The notes below the pieces were generated by a model. It had not been told where the DNA came from. It searched no databases and was given only the letters and a program-made list of their open reading frames with translations. Shown one piece after another: positions 33,610 to 41,695 of a DNA stretch of 41,695 nt. Position 1 is the stretch's first letter. Each line of letters begins with the position of its first letter. This stretch comes from an uncultured Verrucomicrobiae bacterium. Its GTDB lineage: Bacteria > Verrucomicrobiota > Verrucomicrobiia > Limisphaerales > UBA1096. The stretch covers positions 1-41,695 of the forward strand of contig CALJHX010000021.1 of assembly GCA_937770485.1 (NCBI GenBank). Reading direction: 5' to 3'. Position numbers and translations under genes: made by a program.

Positions 33610-34005
33610 TTAGGCGAAGAAGGATGGGGCGCGGCCGGGGATGGCGGCGCGAATCATGAAGGCCCAGCGCTTGGCCAAGCCGGGAGGGGCGCGACTGCTA
33701 ATCAGGATGCAGCGTTCCGCCGATGCGGGGATGAGGAGGCGAAAGACATGCTCCCAGGCAAGAGCAGCGTCTAAATTGAAGTCGGTGTCAACCGGCTTCC
33801 TGAGATTGTAGTCACCCGACTCGATGGCCGTACAGACATCGCACTCGTTGTGCTCGTCTTGGGATTGCTCATCGCCATCGTGCTGATGCTCCGATTCGCA
33901 GCAAAATTCCGGGAGCCACCCAGCCGCACCCAGCAGGCAATGGGAGGTCGCCGGCAGCCAGACTGCCGCCAGAACCCATACCACGATGAGGCGAAATAGC
34001 TTCAC
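33610..34005 (-). CDS. Small secreted Cys/His-rich protein leading the czc operon
   Basis: A 131-aa exported protein: MKLFRLIVVWVLAAVWLPAT is a signal peptide. The mature part starts with several cysteines (SHCLLG, EFCCESEHQHDGDEQSQDEH, NECDVC), a likely metal-binding patch. A conserved-looking segment RCILISSRAPPGLAKRWAFM ends near GRAPSF. It is the first gene of the czc transcript, 72 bases before czcC, so a periplasmic metal sensor or chaperone is a reasonable inference; no characterised family is recognised. CTTGGCCAAG at 33670 writes the GLAK. Confidence 0.7.
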   Translation of the reverse strand: MKLFRLIVVWVLAAVWLPATSHCLLGAAGWLPEFCCESEHQHDGDEQSQDEHNECDVCTAIESGDYNLRKPVDTDFNLDAALAWEHVFRLLIPASAERCILISSRAPPGLAKRWAFMIRAAIPGRAPSFFA

Positions 34006-34286
34006 TAGCTGTTAAAGAGCCCTACGCAATGGCTTCTGTCAAGCGCTGCATGAGAGAGGAAGTTTCAAGCCTAACTCAAATTTTGGGGACTCAAAAATAA
34101 TTTAGATTATTATTTAGACACAGATTTCAAAAATCGGATGAATTATTAACGTAATCTGAGTAAATTCACTTCTCTTAGGTGAGCTAGAAACCACTTAGAA
34201 AAAAGTTTATTTTGTGAGTTTTTGGGCCTTGATCGAAATACCGCTTGTCATCTGACTTTTTCTTGGTAATTTGTCCTCCCTTTTTT
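34006..34286. other. AT-rich divergent intergenic region (czc operon / rpmE)
   Basis: 281 bases, clearly richer in A+T than the flanks. It separates the minus-strand metal-efflux operon from plus-strand rpmE, so it should contain both promoters. No confident sigma-70 boxes and no gene are seen. It holds the dyad described at 34095-34115. No metal-responsive regulator gene is adjacent. Confidence 0.55.
34095..34115. promoter_or_regulatory. AT-rich dyad upstream of czc operon
   Basis: AAATAAT (34095-34101) and ATTATTT (34109-34115) form a perfect 7-bp inverted repeat around seven bases, 90 bases upstream of the first czc-operon gene. A regulator operator is conceivable, but AT-rich DNA makes such dyads by chance. 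Confidence 0.25.
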
Positions 34287-34538
34287 ATGAAGGCAGACTT
34301 ACATCCGGAATATGTGGAATCGTCGATTCGTTGCGCTTGTGGCAACGAAATCAAGACGCGTTCCACCAAGCCCACCATGCTCATCGGCATTTGCAACGAG
34401 TGCCATCCTTTCTACACCGGCCAACAGAAATTTGTTGATACCGCCGGTCGCGTGGACAAGTTCCAGCAGCGCTTGGCCAAGACCAAGGCCGCCCGCGAGG
34501 CCGCTGCTGGTAAAAAGAGCAAAAAAAAGAGCCTTTAG
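34287..34538 (+). CDS. rpmE: Ribosomal protein bL31
   Basis: Large-subunit protein bL31, 83 aa. It starts [20 protein letters not shown] and has [20 protein letters not shown]; the two CxC/CxxC pairs mark the zinc-containing form. The C-terminus is a lysine/alanine-rich extension ([17 protein letters not shown]) longer than in E. coli. The ATG at 34287 matches the family start. CTTGGCCAAG at 34472 lies in the tail (RLAKT). Confidence 0.96.
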   Translation: MKADLHPEYVESSIRCACGNEIKTRSTKPTMLIGICNECHPFYTGQQKFVDTAGRVDKFQQRLAKTKAAREAAAGKKSKKKSL

Positions 34539-34555
34539 CCAGTTTTCAGCAGTTC

Positions 34556-34594
34556 GCCCGCGGCAGAGAATCTATTTTCTCCCGCGGGCTTTCT
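34556..34594 (+). terminator. Hairpin terminator between rpmE and prfA
   Basis: GCCCGCGG (34556-34563) pairs with CCGCGGGC (34582-34589). An inner GAGAA/TTCTC stem (34566-34570 with 34577-34581) continues it. A T-rich tract, TTTCTCTGTTTTT, follows. The prfA GTG is less than 20 bases downstream, so it may act as a partial terminator or attenuator rather than a full stop. Confidence 0.7.
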
Positions 34595-34607
34595 CTGTTT
34601 TTGGAGT

Positions 34608-35684
34608 GTGAATCTTCACCCCCACATCGAGCAATTCTGCAAGCGACGGGACGAATTGGAAAGCGCCCTGAGCAGTCCCGGTGTAACCAGCGACAATAAA
34701 AAATTTCTCGAGTTGACCCGCGAATATTCGCGGATGAAAAAACTGGCCGACCTGGGCGAACGTTTTCTCAAGCTTCTCGCCGACATCGATACCAACAAGG
34801 TACTGCTCAAGAGCGAACCAGTCGGCTCGGAGTTGGCGGAAATGGCCCGGGAGGAGTTATCCGAACTCGAGACTGGAAAAGCCAAACTCGGGCTCGAGTT
34901 GCAGTACGGCATCATCCCGCCGAACCCAACCGACTCGCGTGACACGATCGTAGAGATTCGCGCCGGCGCCGGCGGTGCGGAGTCCGCCCTGTTCTCTGCC
35001 GACCTGCACCGTATGTACATCCGGTACGCCGAGTCGCAGGGCTGGAAAGTCGAACCGATGGACGCCAGCGCATCCGACCTCGGCGGATTCAAGGAAATCA
35101 TCTTCGGGATTAAGGGGCAGGACGTGTTCCGGAAGCTCAAGTTCGAAAGCGGCGTCCACCGCGTGCAGCGCGTGCCAGCCACCGAGACGCAGGGCCGCGT
35201 GCACACGAGCACCGTTACCGTCGCCGTGTTGCCCGAGGCGGAGGCTGTCGATATCGAGATCAAGCCGGACGACTTGGAGATCAACGTCTGCCGGGCCTCC
35301 GGCCCCGGAGGCCAAGGGGTAAACACGACCGACTCGGCGGTGCAGATTCAGCACAAACCCAGCGGCATGATCGTCCGCTGCATGGACGGACGTTCACAGC
35401 AGAAAAACAAGGAGCAGGCGATGAAGGTTCTCCGGTCGCGTTTGCTCGAGCAAAAGACCGCCGAGGAACACGCCAAGTACGCCGCCGAGCGCAAATCACA
35501 AATCGGCACCGGCGAGCGCAACGAGCGCATCCGAACCTACAATTTTTCCCAGAGCCGCGTGACCGATCACCGCATCGAACTCACGCTGTACAATCTGCCA
35601 ACGTTCATCGAGGGCGAAATCGGGGAGGTCGTCTCGGCTCTCCTCGCCAACGACCTCAATGAGCGCCTGGCAGCCCTCGAGTAA
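34608..35684 (+). CDS. prfA: Peptide chain release factor 1
   Basis: Releases peptides at UAA and UAG. The 358-aa protein has the RF1-type anticodon tripeptide PAT in HRVQRVPATETQGRVH (RF2 would have SPF), and the catalytic GGQ in GPGGQGVNTTDSAV. The GTG start at 34608 has a short TTGGAG upstream; the frame opens NLHPHIEQFCKRRDELE. prmC, often next to prfA, is not adjacent; a HAD gene follows after 12 bases. Confidence 0.95.
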   Translation: MNLHPHIEQFCKRRDELESALSSPGVTSDNKKFLELTREYSRMKKLADLGERFLKLLADIDTNKVLLKSEPVGSELAEMAREELSELETGKAKLGLELQYGIIPPNPTDSRDTIVEIRAGAGGAESALFSADLHRMYIRYAESQGWKVEPMDASASDLGGFKEIIFGIKGQDVFRKLKFESGVHRVQRVPATETQGRVHTSTVTVAVLPEAEAVDIEIKPDDLEINVCRASGPGGQGVNTTDSAVQIQHKPSGMIVRCMDGRSQQKNKEQAMKVLRSRLLEQKTAEEHAKYAAERKSQIGTGERNERIRTYNFSQSRVTDHRIELTLYNLPTFIEGEIGEVVSALLANDLNERLAALE

Positions 35685-35696
35685 CTGAAAATTTTT

Positions 35697-36275
35697 ATGC
35701 AACCTGAAGGACTAATATTCGACTGTGACGGAACAATCGTCGACACCATGCCAATCCACTACGCGGCTTGGTGCTCCACCACGGCCAAGCACGGCCTCGT
35801 ATTCCCCGAGGATCGATTTTACGCGCTTGGCGGCGTCTCGCCGTTCGAGGTACTGCGGATGCTCTCCGAGGAGCAAGGCATCGAGATCGACTCCGAGGCA
35901 GTGACGTTCCAAAAGGAAGCCCGGTACATGGAATTGATCAGTGACGCCGCGGAAATCCCCGAGGTTATGCAGATTGTCCGCGAAAGCCACGGCAAACTCC
36001 CGATGGCGATCGCCTCCGGCGGCACGCACGAAACCGTCGAGGGCATCCTGCAACACTGCGGTATCCGGCACTACTTCGACGCCATTGTCACCAGCCAAGA
36101 TGTCGTGAATTCCAAGCCGGCGCCGGACACATTTCTCGAGGCCGCGAGGCGGATCAATGTTGCACCGGAAAAGTGCCGGGCGTATGAAGACGCGGACATG
36201 GGCATCAAGGCGATCCTCGCCGCCGGGATGGAACCGGTCGATGTCCGCGACATGCTCGCTGCCGCCAGTCGTTAA
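35697..36275 (+). CDS. HAD phosphatase, beta-phosphoglucomutase-like
   Basis: A 192-aa HAD-IA enzyme. Motif I is LIFDCDGTIVDTMPIHYAAW (nucleophile Asp and Asp+2, with the PxHxxAW typical of beta-PGM-like phosphatases). Motif II is IASGG, motif III the Lys of NSKPAPDTFLEAA, and motif IV the acidic pair in YEDADMGIKAI. It probably acts on a small sugar phosphate such as fructose 1-phosphate; the substrate is inferred. The start at 35697 follows prfA closely. Confidence 0.87.
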   Translation: MQPEGLIFDCDGTIVDTMPIHYAAWCSTTAKHGLVFPEDRFYALGGVSPFEVLRMLSEEQGIEIDSEAVTFQKEARYMELISDAAEIPEVMQIVRESHGKLPMAIASGGTHETVEGILQHCGIRHYFDAIVTSQDVVNSKPAPDTFLEAARRINVAPEKCRAYEDADMGIKAILAAGMEPVDVRDMLAAASR

Positions 36276-36305
36276 CCAGCGCCTGACCAGGCAGCCCACT
36301 GACCA

Positions 36306-37574
36306 ATGAAAGGACTCCCCGGCTTTCGTGATTTTTACCCGGAACCGATTCCCACCGCGGACTCGTGGAGCCTCGACCTGCGCCGGTACATCTTCGACAC
36401 TTGGCGCGGCACCGCCGAGCGTTACGGATTCCGCGAGTACGACGGCCCGCCAATCGAGGAGCTGGATCTGTACACCAAAAAGAGCGGCGACGAGATCGTC
36501 GGCCAGCTTTACAACTTCACCGACAAGGGCGATCGCAAAGTGTCGCTGCGCCCGGAGATGACCCCCACCCTCGCTCGGATGGCCGCCGCGCACACGCGCA
36601 ACTACAAAAAGCCGATCAAGTGGTTCTCCATCCCCCAGCTCTTCCGCTACGAGCGTCAGCAGAAAGGCCGGCTGCGCGAGCACTTCCAGTTCAACGCCGA
36701 CATCATCGGCGAGGAACACCTGGCCGCCGACGCCGAGTTGATCGCACTGCTCATCGACACCCTGCGCGACCTCAATCTCACGAGCGATGACTTCGTCGTG
36801 CGCCTCAGCAGTCGATGCGCTTGGCAGGACTTTTTCGGGAATGGCGGCGGGCAGGAAAAGGACGCCAACGACTTTTACCAGATCATCGACAAACTCGAAC
36901 GCGAAGACCCGGCAGTGTCCGGCGACAAATTGGCCAAGCTTGGTTTCTCCCTCGAGCAGGTGAACGAATTCATCGAGAGCGGCCAACCGACCGACGAACT
37001 CGCCAACATCCTCGCCAACATCGAGGCGCGCGGCTTGGGTGACTTCATCAAGATCGACTACCGAATCATCCGCGGCTTGGCCTACTACACCGGGCCGGTG
37101 TACGAGGCGTTCGACAAGCGGGGCAAATTTCGCGCCATCGCCGGCGGCGGCCGCTACGATCACCTGCTCAAGCTCGTCTCCAGCGGCAAAAGCGACCTGC
37201 CCGCGCTGGGCTTCGGCATGGGCGACGTAGTGCTGGCTGAGTTGCTGAAAGATCGCGACCTCGTGCCCCCGCTTGGCCAATCGCTCGACGCCTTCGTGCA
37301 GATCGCCGACGAGTCGCTGCGCAACGCCTCGCTTGGCCTCGTCCAACAACTTCGCCAGACCGGCCTGGCCACTGAGTACCCCCTGCTCAAAACCAAGCCG
37401 GACAAGCAACTCAAGCGCGCCCTCGAACTGAACGCCAAATGGCTCGTCACCCTCGACAACTCCACCCAGGCCCGAGTCAAAAACCTCAAAACCCGCGTGG
37501 AGCAAACATGCCTTTTTGATGAAGTTGCGAGGATAGCCAAAGCCAATATTTCACCTGCCACCCTATCGTTATAA
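36306..37574 (+). CDS. hisS: Histidine-tRNA ligase
   Basis: Class II synthetase charging tRNA-His, 422 aa. It has the N-terminal GLPGFRDFYPEP, the motif 1 to 2 region SLRPEMTPTLARM and FRYERQQKGRLREHFQF, the histidine-binding GLAYYTGPVYEAFD, motif 3 with AGGGRYDHLLKL then LGFGMGDVVL, and a C-terminal anticodon domain. Two TTGGCCAA copies are in frame (36929 and 37272). Confidence 0.95.
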   Translation: MKGLPGFRDFYPEPIPTADSWSLDLRRYIFDTWRGTAERYGFREYDGPPIEELDLYTKKSGDEIVGQLYNFTDKGDRKVSLRPEMTPTLARMAAAHTRNYKKPIKWFSIPQLFRYERQQKGRLREHFQFNADIIGEEHLAADAELIALLIDTLRDLNLTSDDFVVRLSSRCAWQDFFGNGGGQEKDANDFYQIIDKLEREDPAVSGDKLAKLGFSLEQVNEFIESGQPTDELANILANIEARGLGDFIKIDYRIIRGLAYYTGPVYEAFDKRGKFRAIAGGGRYDHLLKLVSSGKSDLPALGFGMGDVVLAELLKDRDLVPPLGQSLDAFVQIADESLRNASLGLVQQLRQTGLATEYPLLKTKPDKQLKRALELNAKWLVTLDNSTQARVKNLKTRVEQTCLFDEVARIAKANISPATLSL

Positions 37575-37604
37575 GGCTGTCTCCCACTTAACCCAAAAGA
37601 GAAA

Positions 37605-37715
37605 ATGGCAAACAACGGTAACAGCACGATCCTAGGCCCGGAAGATGGCAAGGTGGTTTTGGCGCCTGGCCACAAAATTATCCACAAGACATCCGGCGAA
37701 GACACTGGCGGCTGA
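37605..37715 (+). pseudogene. Possible cupin-gene remnant (36 codons)
   Basis: From ATG 37605 to TGA 37713-37715: MANNGNSTILGPEDGKVVLA then PGHKIIHKTSGEDTGG. The GPEDGKVV and GEDTGG pattern resembles the first strands of small cupin proteins, but the frame stops where the barrel would begin and no cupin continuation is seen in the next 140 bases. A truncated gene is the simplest reading; a real 36-aa peptide is not excluded. Confidence 0.4.
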
Positions 37716-37858
37716 TGACGAGAAAAACCTAACGGAATTGGGGAACACCCCCATTTCACTCGAATATTCCGTTCGATAAACGAACTGAAAACCGCTTGAA
37801 TTCTTCTCTGGTATTTGCAGGAGTAGGCCCATTATCATCGGCACGAACCAGTACGCCA

Positions 37859-38290
37859 ATGAATGCGAGAGAGATACTGAATGATCGTCATGGAGTCGTC
37901 CGGTCGGTTGCGCCTGATGCCACAGTGTTCGAGGCCGTCAAGGCAATGGACAAATTCAAGGTGGGCGCGCTAATGGTGATCGAGAACAGGAAGTTGGTAG
38001 GAGTCATCTCCGAACGCGACTACACGCGAAAAGTCGTGCTCAAGGAGCGAGCCTCAAAAACAACCAAGGTCTCGGAAATCATGAGCCACAAGATCGCCCA
38101 AGTGGGGCCGGAAGCCAGCATTAAAAAATGCATGGACATCATGGGCAAACACCGTATCCGCCATCTGCCGGTTGTCGAGGAAGGGAAAGTGCTGGGGGTC
38201 ATCTCCTCCACCGACCTGCTTCTTCTCACAGTTTCCGAGAAGGATCACATCATCGAACAACTCGAGCGCTACATCGCCTCCGGCTTTTGA
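37859..38290 (+). CDS. CBS-domain pair protein
   Basis: A 143-aa stand-alone Bateman module likely sensing adenine nucleotides. CBS1 covers about residues 10-65 (VAPDATVFEAVKAM, GALMVIENRKLVGVISERDY); CBS2 covers about 75-130 (VGPEASIKKCMDIM, IRHLPVVEEGKVLGVISSTD). No attached enzyme domain is present. The ATG at 37859 begins NAREILND; an in-frame upstream start adds a poorly conserved leader. Confidence 0.9.
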   Translation: MNAREILNDRHGVVRSVAPDATVFEAVKAMDKFKVGALMVIENRKLVGVISERDYTRKVVLKERASKTTKVSEIMSHKIAQVGPEASIKKCMDIMGKHRIRHLPVVEEGKVLGVISSTDLLLLTVSEKDHIIEQLERYIASGF

Positions 38291-38359
38291 GTTTGAGTGT
38301 AAGCGCCCGCCGATCTTAAAAAAACTCATTCGAGAGTCCATCCTCATCCAGCCTTCTGC

Positions 38360-38383
38360 CACCTTCTCCCAGCGGGAAAGGTG
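38360..38383. terminator. Hairpin between convergent genes
   Basis: CACCTT-C-TCCC (38360-38370) pairs with GGGAAAGGTG (38374-38383) with one bulged base and a 3-nt AGC loop. It sits between the plus-strand CBS gene and the minus-strand Minf_1886-like gene, a position suited to a two-way terminator. There is no long T-run. Its CCTTCTCCC/GGGAAAGG form also resembles common intergenic palindromes. Confidence 0.4.
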
Positions 38384-38461
38384 AAGAAGATCGCAGGATA
38401 ACCACCCCGTACGGGTTTCTGTGAAATCGCCGAGGCAACAGCCCTTACTGTTGGGCAGTCG

Positions 38462-38899
38462 CTATTTGCTCCGCTTGGCTTTCGGAGAGGGTGAGGACTT
38501 TTTTGTTGGCTTGGCCAAGGGTAGGTATGGCGCAGTGAACGCCTCGTCGAAATCGAAACCGCCGGTAAAATCCTCGCGGGTATCCTTGTCGGTCTTGGCC
38601 AGGAGATTATTCTCGACGAGGCTAAAAACAATCTCGCCGAAATCGGGCGTGCCGTGGATGCCCCACTCATTGAGCAGCATCTTGGCCATCGGTCCATAGG
38701 ACTCGAGCGCAAACTGCCTCATGCCGTCGCTCAACTCCTGCCCACTAACGTGCCCGGGTTCCTTCGCACCGGATATTTTGGCCATCTTGTGCTGGGTGTA
38801 GTCGAGGCCCTCCCGGACGAAGTGGTAGGCCGCACGGGGGTACCTGTCGTCCTTCGCCAGAAGCAGGTCCAGCACTTCGTCATAGTCGAACTGTTGCAT
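38462..38899 (-). CDS. Minf_1886-family-like conserved protein
   Basis: A 145-aa soluble protein: FDYDEVLDLLLAKDDRYPRA, YHFVREGLDYTQHKM, GHVSGQELSDGMRQFALESY, then NEWGIHGTPDFGEIVFSLVE and NNLLAKTDKDTREDF. This pattern matches my recollection of the uncharacterised Minf_1886 family of Verrucomicrobia and Planctomycetes. It ends in a lysine/serine-rich tail. The start ATG overlaps the stop of the upstream 51-aa gene as TGATG. Function unknown. Confidence 0.8.
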   Translation of the reverse strand: MQQFDYDEVLDLLLAKDDRYPRAAYHFVREGLDYTQHKMAKISGAKEPGHVSGQELSDGMRQFALESYGPMAKMLLNEWGIHGTPDFGEIVFSLVENNLLAKTDKDTREDFTGGFDFDEAFTAPYLPLAKPTKKSSPSPKAKRSK

Positions 38900-39054
38900 C
38901 AGTTTTCAGCCCGGGCAGGCGGCGGTTCGGTTGGCTTAAGGATGTAAGATTTCACTCCCCACCCGACAAGCAGAAGCAATGCCACCGCGCAGACAGCTTT
39001 CTGCTCTTGCGGAGTGAGAAAATCTCTCGCAAAATGGAGCTTCAAAAAACTCAC
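38899..39054 (-). CDS. 51-aa single-pass membrane protein between leuS and Minf_1886-like gene
   Basis: The GTG at 39054 overlaps the leuS stop (GTGA), and the TGA overlaps the next ATG (TGATG). The peptide [20 protein letters not shown] leads into a membrane segment [18 protein letters not shown] and a proline-rich tail. The start resembles the N-terminal anchor of some ComEA-like proteins (FLT..E + TM), but no helix-hairpin-helix domain follows. The double overlap makes it likely to be translated. Confidence 0.7.
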   Translation of the reverse strand: MSFLKLHFARDFLTPQEQKAVCAVALLLLVGWGVKSYILKPTEPPPARAEN

Positions 39055-41695
39055 ACCGCGACGATGTTCACCAGTTTGCCCGGAATGACGATCACTTTTT
39101 TCACATTTTTCCCTTCGGTATGCCGCTGGACATTTTCGCTTTCCATGGCAATCCGCTCGATGTCTGACTTATCCATGTCCGCCGGGATTTGGATGCGGTC
39201 GCGCAACTTTCCGTTGACCTGTACCGCCATTTCGATGGTGGACTCGACGAGGTGCGCCTCGTCATGGCTTGGCCAAGGATGGTACGCAAGAGTCGAGTCG
39301 CCGCCGTTGGCCTTGGCGTACAGTTCCTCGGCAATGTGCGGGGCGAACGGGGCGAGCAGCAGCATAAAATCGTTCATCACCGACAACGGGCGTATGTCCC
39401 AGTTCGACGCCTCGTTGGTGAACACCATCATCGCGGAGATGGCGGTGTTGAAGCGCAAATGTTCCATGTCCTCGGTCACCTTTTTGATGCAGGTGTGCAG
39501 CACCTTGAGTTGCTCCGGCGTGGCCTCCGCTTGGCCAACCGCGTCGTTCAGCTTCAGCGCGGCTAGCAACTCCGGGCCACGTTCCGGGTTCACCGTTAAT
39601 TGCTGCTCAAACTCCTGTTCGCTTTGCTCGTCGATGAACATCCGCCACACACGACCAAGAAAACGGTACACACCCTCGACGCCTTTCGTGTTCCACGGCT
39701 TTACCATCTCGAGCGGCCCCATAAACATCTCGTAGAGGCGGAATGCATCTGAGCCAAACTCAACTAGAATGTCGTCCGGGTTGACGGCATTGCCCCGCGA
39801 CTTGGACATCTTCTGACCGTCCTCGCCAAGGATCAGCCCCTGGTTGACGAGTTTGTAAAACGGCTCGGGCGTCGTCACTTGGCCAAGGTCGAACAGTACC
39901 TTGTGCCAAAAGCGCGCGTACAGCAGATGCAACACCGCGTGCTCCGTTCCGCCAACATACAGATCGACCCCCGGTGTGGCATCGTCGCTGGCCGAACCCA
40001 TCCAGTAGCGCTCCGCTTCGTCGCCGACAAAGCGGTCGTTGTTTTGCGCGTCGAGATAGCGCAGATAGTACCAGCAACTGCCGGCCCATTGCGGCATGGT
40101 GTTGGTCTCTCGCTTTTGGCCGTCGCCGGCCTGGCACCATTCCTCAGCACGGGCCAAGGGTGGGTCGCCGGCACCGGTCGGCTTGAAATCGGTAAGATCC
40201 GGAGGCGTGAGTGGCAGGTCGCTTTCACTCAGACCAAGGTGGCCGCCCTCATCCCAAACGATTGGAAACGGCTCGCCCCAGTAGCGTTGCCGACTGAACA
40301 GCCAGTCGCGCAGCTTGTAATTCACGGCCCCTTGGCCAAGCGACTTCTCCTCGAGCCAAGCGATAATCTTGGACTTGGCTTCGGGGGTCGGCAGCCCGTC
40401 GAGAAAACCGGAGTTCACTGCCATGCCGTTCCCGGTGAAGCCAAGCGACTCCCCTGCCCCCGGTGCCTGCACGACGACCTCGATCGGCAGCTTGAATTTC
40501 TGCGCAAACTCTAGGTCCCGCGAGTCGTGCGCCGGCACCGCCATGATCGCGCCGGTACCGTAACCGGACAAGACATAGTCCGCCGTCCAGATCGGAACCT
40601 GCCTGCCGTTGACCGGGTTGATCGCATGCGCGCCGGTGAACACTCCGCTTTTGTCCTTGGCCAAGTCAGTGCGCTCAAGGTCGCTCTTCTTCGCTGCCTC
40701 GGCTTGGTACGCCCTCACTTCGGCCTTGTGTTGGGGGGGGACAATCTGCTCGAGCAACTCGCTCTCCGTCGACACAACCATGTACGTCGCACCGAACAGC
40801 GTGTCCGGCCGCGTGGTGAAAACAGCTATCTCGACATCGGAATCCTCGACGCGGAAAAGCACCTCCGCACCCTCCGAGCGGCCGATCCAGTTTCGCTGCA
40901 TTTCCTTGAGCGAGTCGCTCCAGTCGATGCCGTCGAGATCCTCGAGCAAACGCTGCGCGTACTCGGTGATTCGCAACTTCCACTGCTGCATCGGGCGGCG
41001 AACGACAGGGAAACCACCGACCTCGCTTATGCCGTCCTTGACCTCTTCGTTGGCCAGCACGGTACCAAGCTCGGGACACCAGTTCACCGGCGCATCTGAC
41101 ACGTAAGCCAGGCGATGTTCATCCCGCCAGGTGCGGCGCTGTTCGTCGGTGGTGACGTCCAGCGGATAAGCCAGCGTGTCGATCGACTCTGCCTTGTTCG
41201 TCGCCGGGTTGAACCACGAGTTGTAAAGTTGCAGGAAAATCCACTGCGTCCAGCGAAAGTAACTGGGGTCGGTGGTGTTCACCTCGCGGCTCCAGTCATA
41301 ACTGAAGCCAAGCGACTGAATCTGTCGCTTGAAATTAGCCGTATTCGCCTCGGTAGTGATCCGCGGGTGTTGGCCAGTCTTGATGGCGTATTGTTCCGCC
41401 GGCAATCCAAACGCATCCCAGCCGATCGGGTGCAGCACATTGAAGCCGAGCATGCGCTTGTAGCGGGCCAGGATGTCGGTGGCGGTGTAGCCCTCAGGAT
41501 GCCCGACGTGCAGCCCGGCCCCGGATGGGTACGGAAACATGTCGAGGATGTAATATTTAGGGATGTCCCCGGGGTTTACGTCCGGGTGACGCTCATGAAA
41601 CGGATGGTCGGAGGGGACGCTTTCGCCGGGGTTCCACGCCCGAAACGTCTCGCCGTTATGCCAATGCTCCTGCCACTTAGGCTCGAAAATCTGGA
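39051..41695 (-). CDS. leuS: Leucine-tRNA ligase, 5' end outside window
   Basis: Class I synthetase charging tRNA-Leu. The frame is open to the window edge; the visible part starts [19 protein letters not shown], so only about the first ten residues are missing. The HIGH motif appears as HVGHPEGY in [21 protein letters not shown]1 editing domain is present, with [17 protein letters not shown] (catalytic Asp region). KMSKS is found in [17 protein letters not shown]. Five TTGGCCAA copies fall in the gene (39268, 39530, 39878, 40331 and 40656), one of them writing HPWPSHDEA. Confidence 0.96.
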   Translation of the reverse strand, partial: QIFEPKWQEHWHNGETFRAWNPGESVPSDHPFHERHPDVNPGDIPKYYILDMFPYPSGAGLHVGHPEGYTATDILARYKRMLGFNVLHPIGWDAFGLPAEQYAIKTGQHPRITTEANTANFKRQIQSLGFSYDWSREVNTTDPSYFRWTQWIFLQLYNSWFNPATNKAESIDTLAYPLDVTTDEQRRTWRDEHRLAYVSDAPVNWCPELGTVLANEEVKDGISEVGGFPVVRRPMQQWKLRITEYAQRLLEDLDGIDWSDSLKEMQRNWIGRSEGAEVLFRVEDSDVEIAVFTTRPDTLFGATYMVVSTESELLEQIVPPQHKAEVRAYQAEAAKKSDLERTDLAKDKSGVFTGAHAINPVNGRQVPIWTADYVLSGYGTGAIMAVPAHDSRDLEFAQKFKLPIEVVVQAPGAGESLGFTGNGMAVNSGFLDGLPTPEAKSKIIAWLEEKSLGQGAVNYKLRDWLFSRQRYWGEPFPIVWDEGGHLGLSESDLPLTPPDLTDFKPTGAGDPPLARAEEWCQAGDGQKRETNTMPQWAGSCWYYLRYLDAQNNDRFVGDEAERYWMGSASDDATPGVDLYVGGTEHAVLHLLYARFWHKVLFDLGQVTTPEPFYKLVNQGLILGEDGQKMSKSRGNAVNPDDILVEFGSDAFRLYEMFMGPLEMVKPWNTKGVEGVYRFLGRVWRMFIDEQSEQEFEQQLTVNPERGPELLAALKLNDAVGQAEATPEQLKVLHTCIKKVTEDMEHLRFNTAISAMMVFTNEASNWDIRPLSVMNDFMLLLAPFAPHIAEELYAKANGGDSTLAYHPWPSHDEAHLVESTIEMAVQVNGKLRDRIQIPADMDKSDIERIAMESENVQRHTEGKNVKKVIVIPGKLVNIVAV

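Noticed and set aside
35712..37505. A 597-codon open frame on the minus strand opposite hisS and the HAD gene
   Set aside because: It is antisense to two well-recognised genes and has no family motif; long antisense frames are expected in GC-rich coding DNA.

Overview
The window (about 41.7 kb) reads as one chromosome segment of a Gram-negative bacterium, most likely a member of the Verrucomicrobiota. The pointers are the LpxI branch of lipid A synthesis, a protein resembling the Minf_1886 family known from Verrucomicrobia and Planctomycetes, an FG-GAP/VCBS secreted protein, and secreted Ig/cadherin-like modules of a kind I associate with that phylum. The lineage below phylum is not resolvable by eye. 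Coding density is high and most genes are housekeeping. Shine-Dalgarno sequences are weak, and GTG and TTG starts seem common. No rRNA, tRNA, CRISPR array, IS element or prophage gene was seen.

Layout. 1-2934 (minus): the start of a large secreted protein built from near-identical 786-bp modules, frameshifted near position 250. 3586-9294 (plus): lpxI, an unknown 166-aa protein, gnd (6-phosphogluconate dehydrogenase), a HAD hydrolase and thiC. 9506-19092 (mostly minus): uvrB, a Nudix/MutT gene, UDP-glucose 6-dehydrogenase, a YfgM/TPR-like membrane protein, aconitase, a small lipoprotein and a VCBS-repeat protein. 19186-22332 (plus): purB, a 51-aa basic protein, an SDR oxidoreductase and a ROK-family sugar kinase. 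22329-25589 (minus): a HAD hydrolase followed by the classical recR-ybaB-dnaX group. 25724-27596 (plus): a sugar-phosphate isomerase/epimerase-like TIM barrel and a Gfo/Idh/MocA oxidoreductase, a pair typical of sugar or inositol catabolism. 27692-34005 (minus): a czcCBA-type heavy-metal RND efflux operon led by a small Cys/His-rich secreted protein. 34287-38290 (plus): rpmE, prfA, a beta-phosphoglucomutase-like HAD, hisS, a cupin remnant and a CBS-pair protein. 38462-41695 (minus): leuS (5' end outside the window), a 51-aa membrane protein and a Minf_1886-like gene, joined by overlapping start and stop codons.

The most unusual signal is not a gene. The palindrome CTTGGCCAAG, often extended to GCTTGGCCAAGC or as far as 16 bp of perfect dyad, occurs 19 times exactly. 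Its core TTGGCCAA occurs 28 times by hand count. It lies in genes of unrelated function, on both gene orientations and in all three codon phases, and also in intergenic DNA. At random about 0.04 copies of the 10-mer and 0.6 of the 8-mer would be expected in this length. This resembles the highly iterated palindrome HIP1 of cyanobacteria, but with a different sequence.

Other points of note: an in-frame TGA inside the His-rich repeat of the efflux adaptor czcB, the frameshift in the repeat protein, and four very short reading frames (three plausible genes and one cupin fragment).
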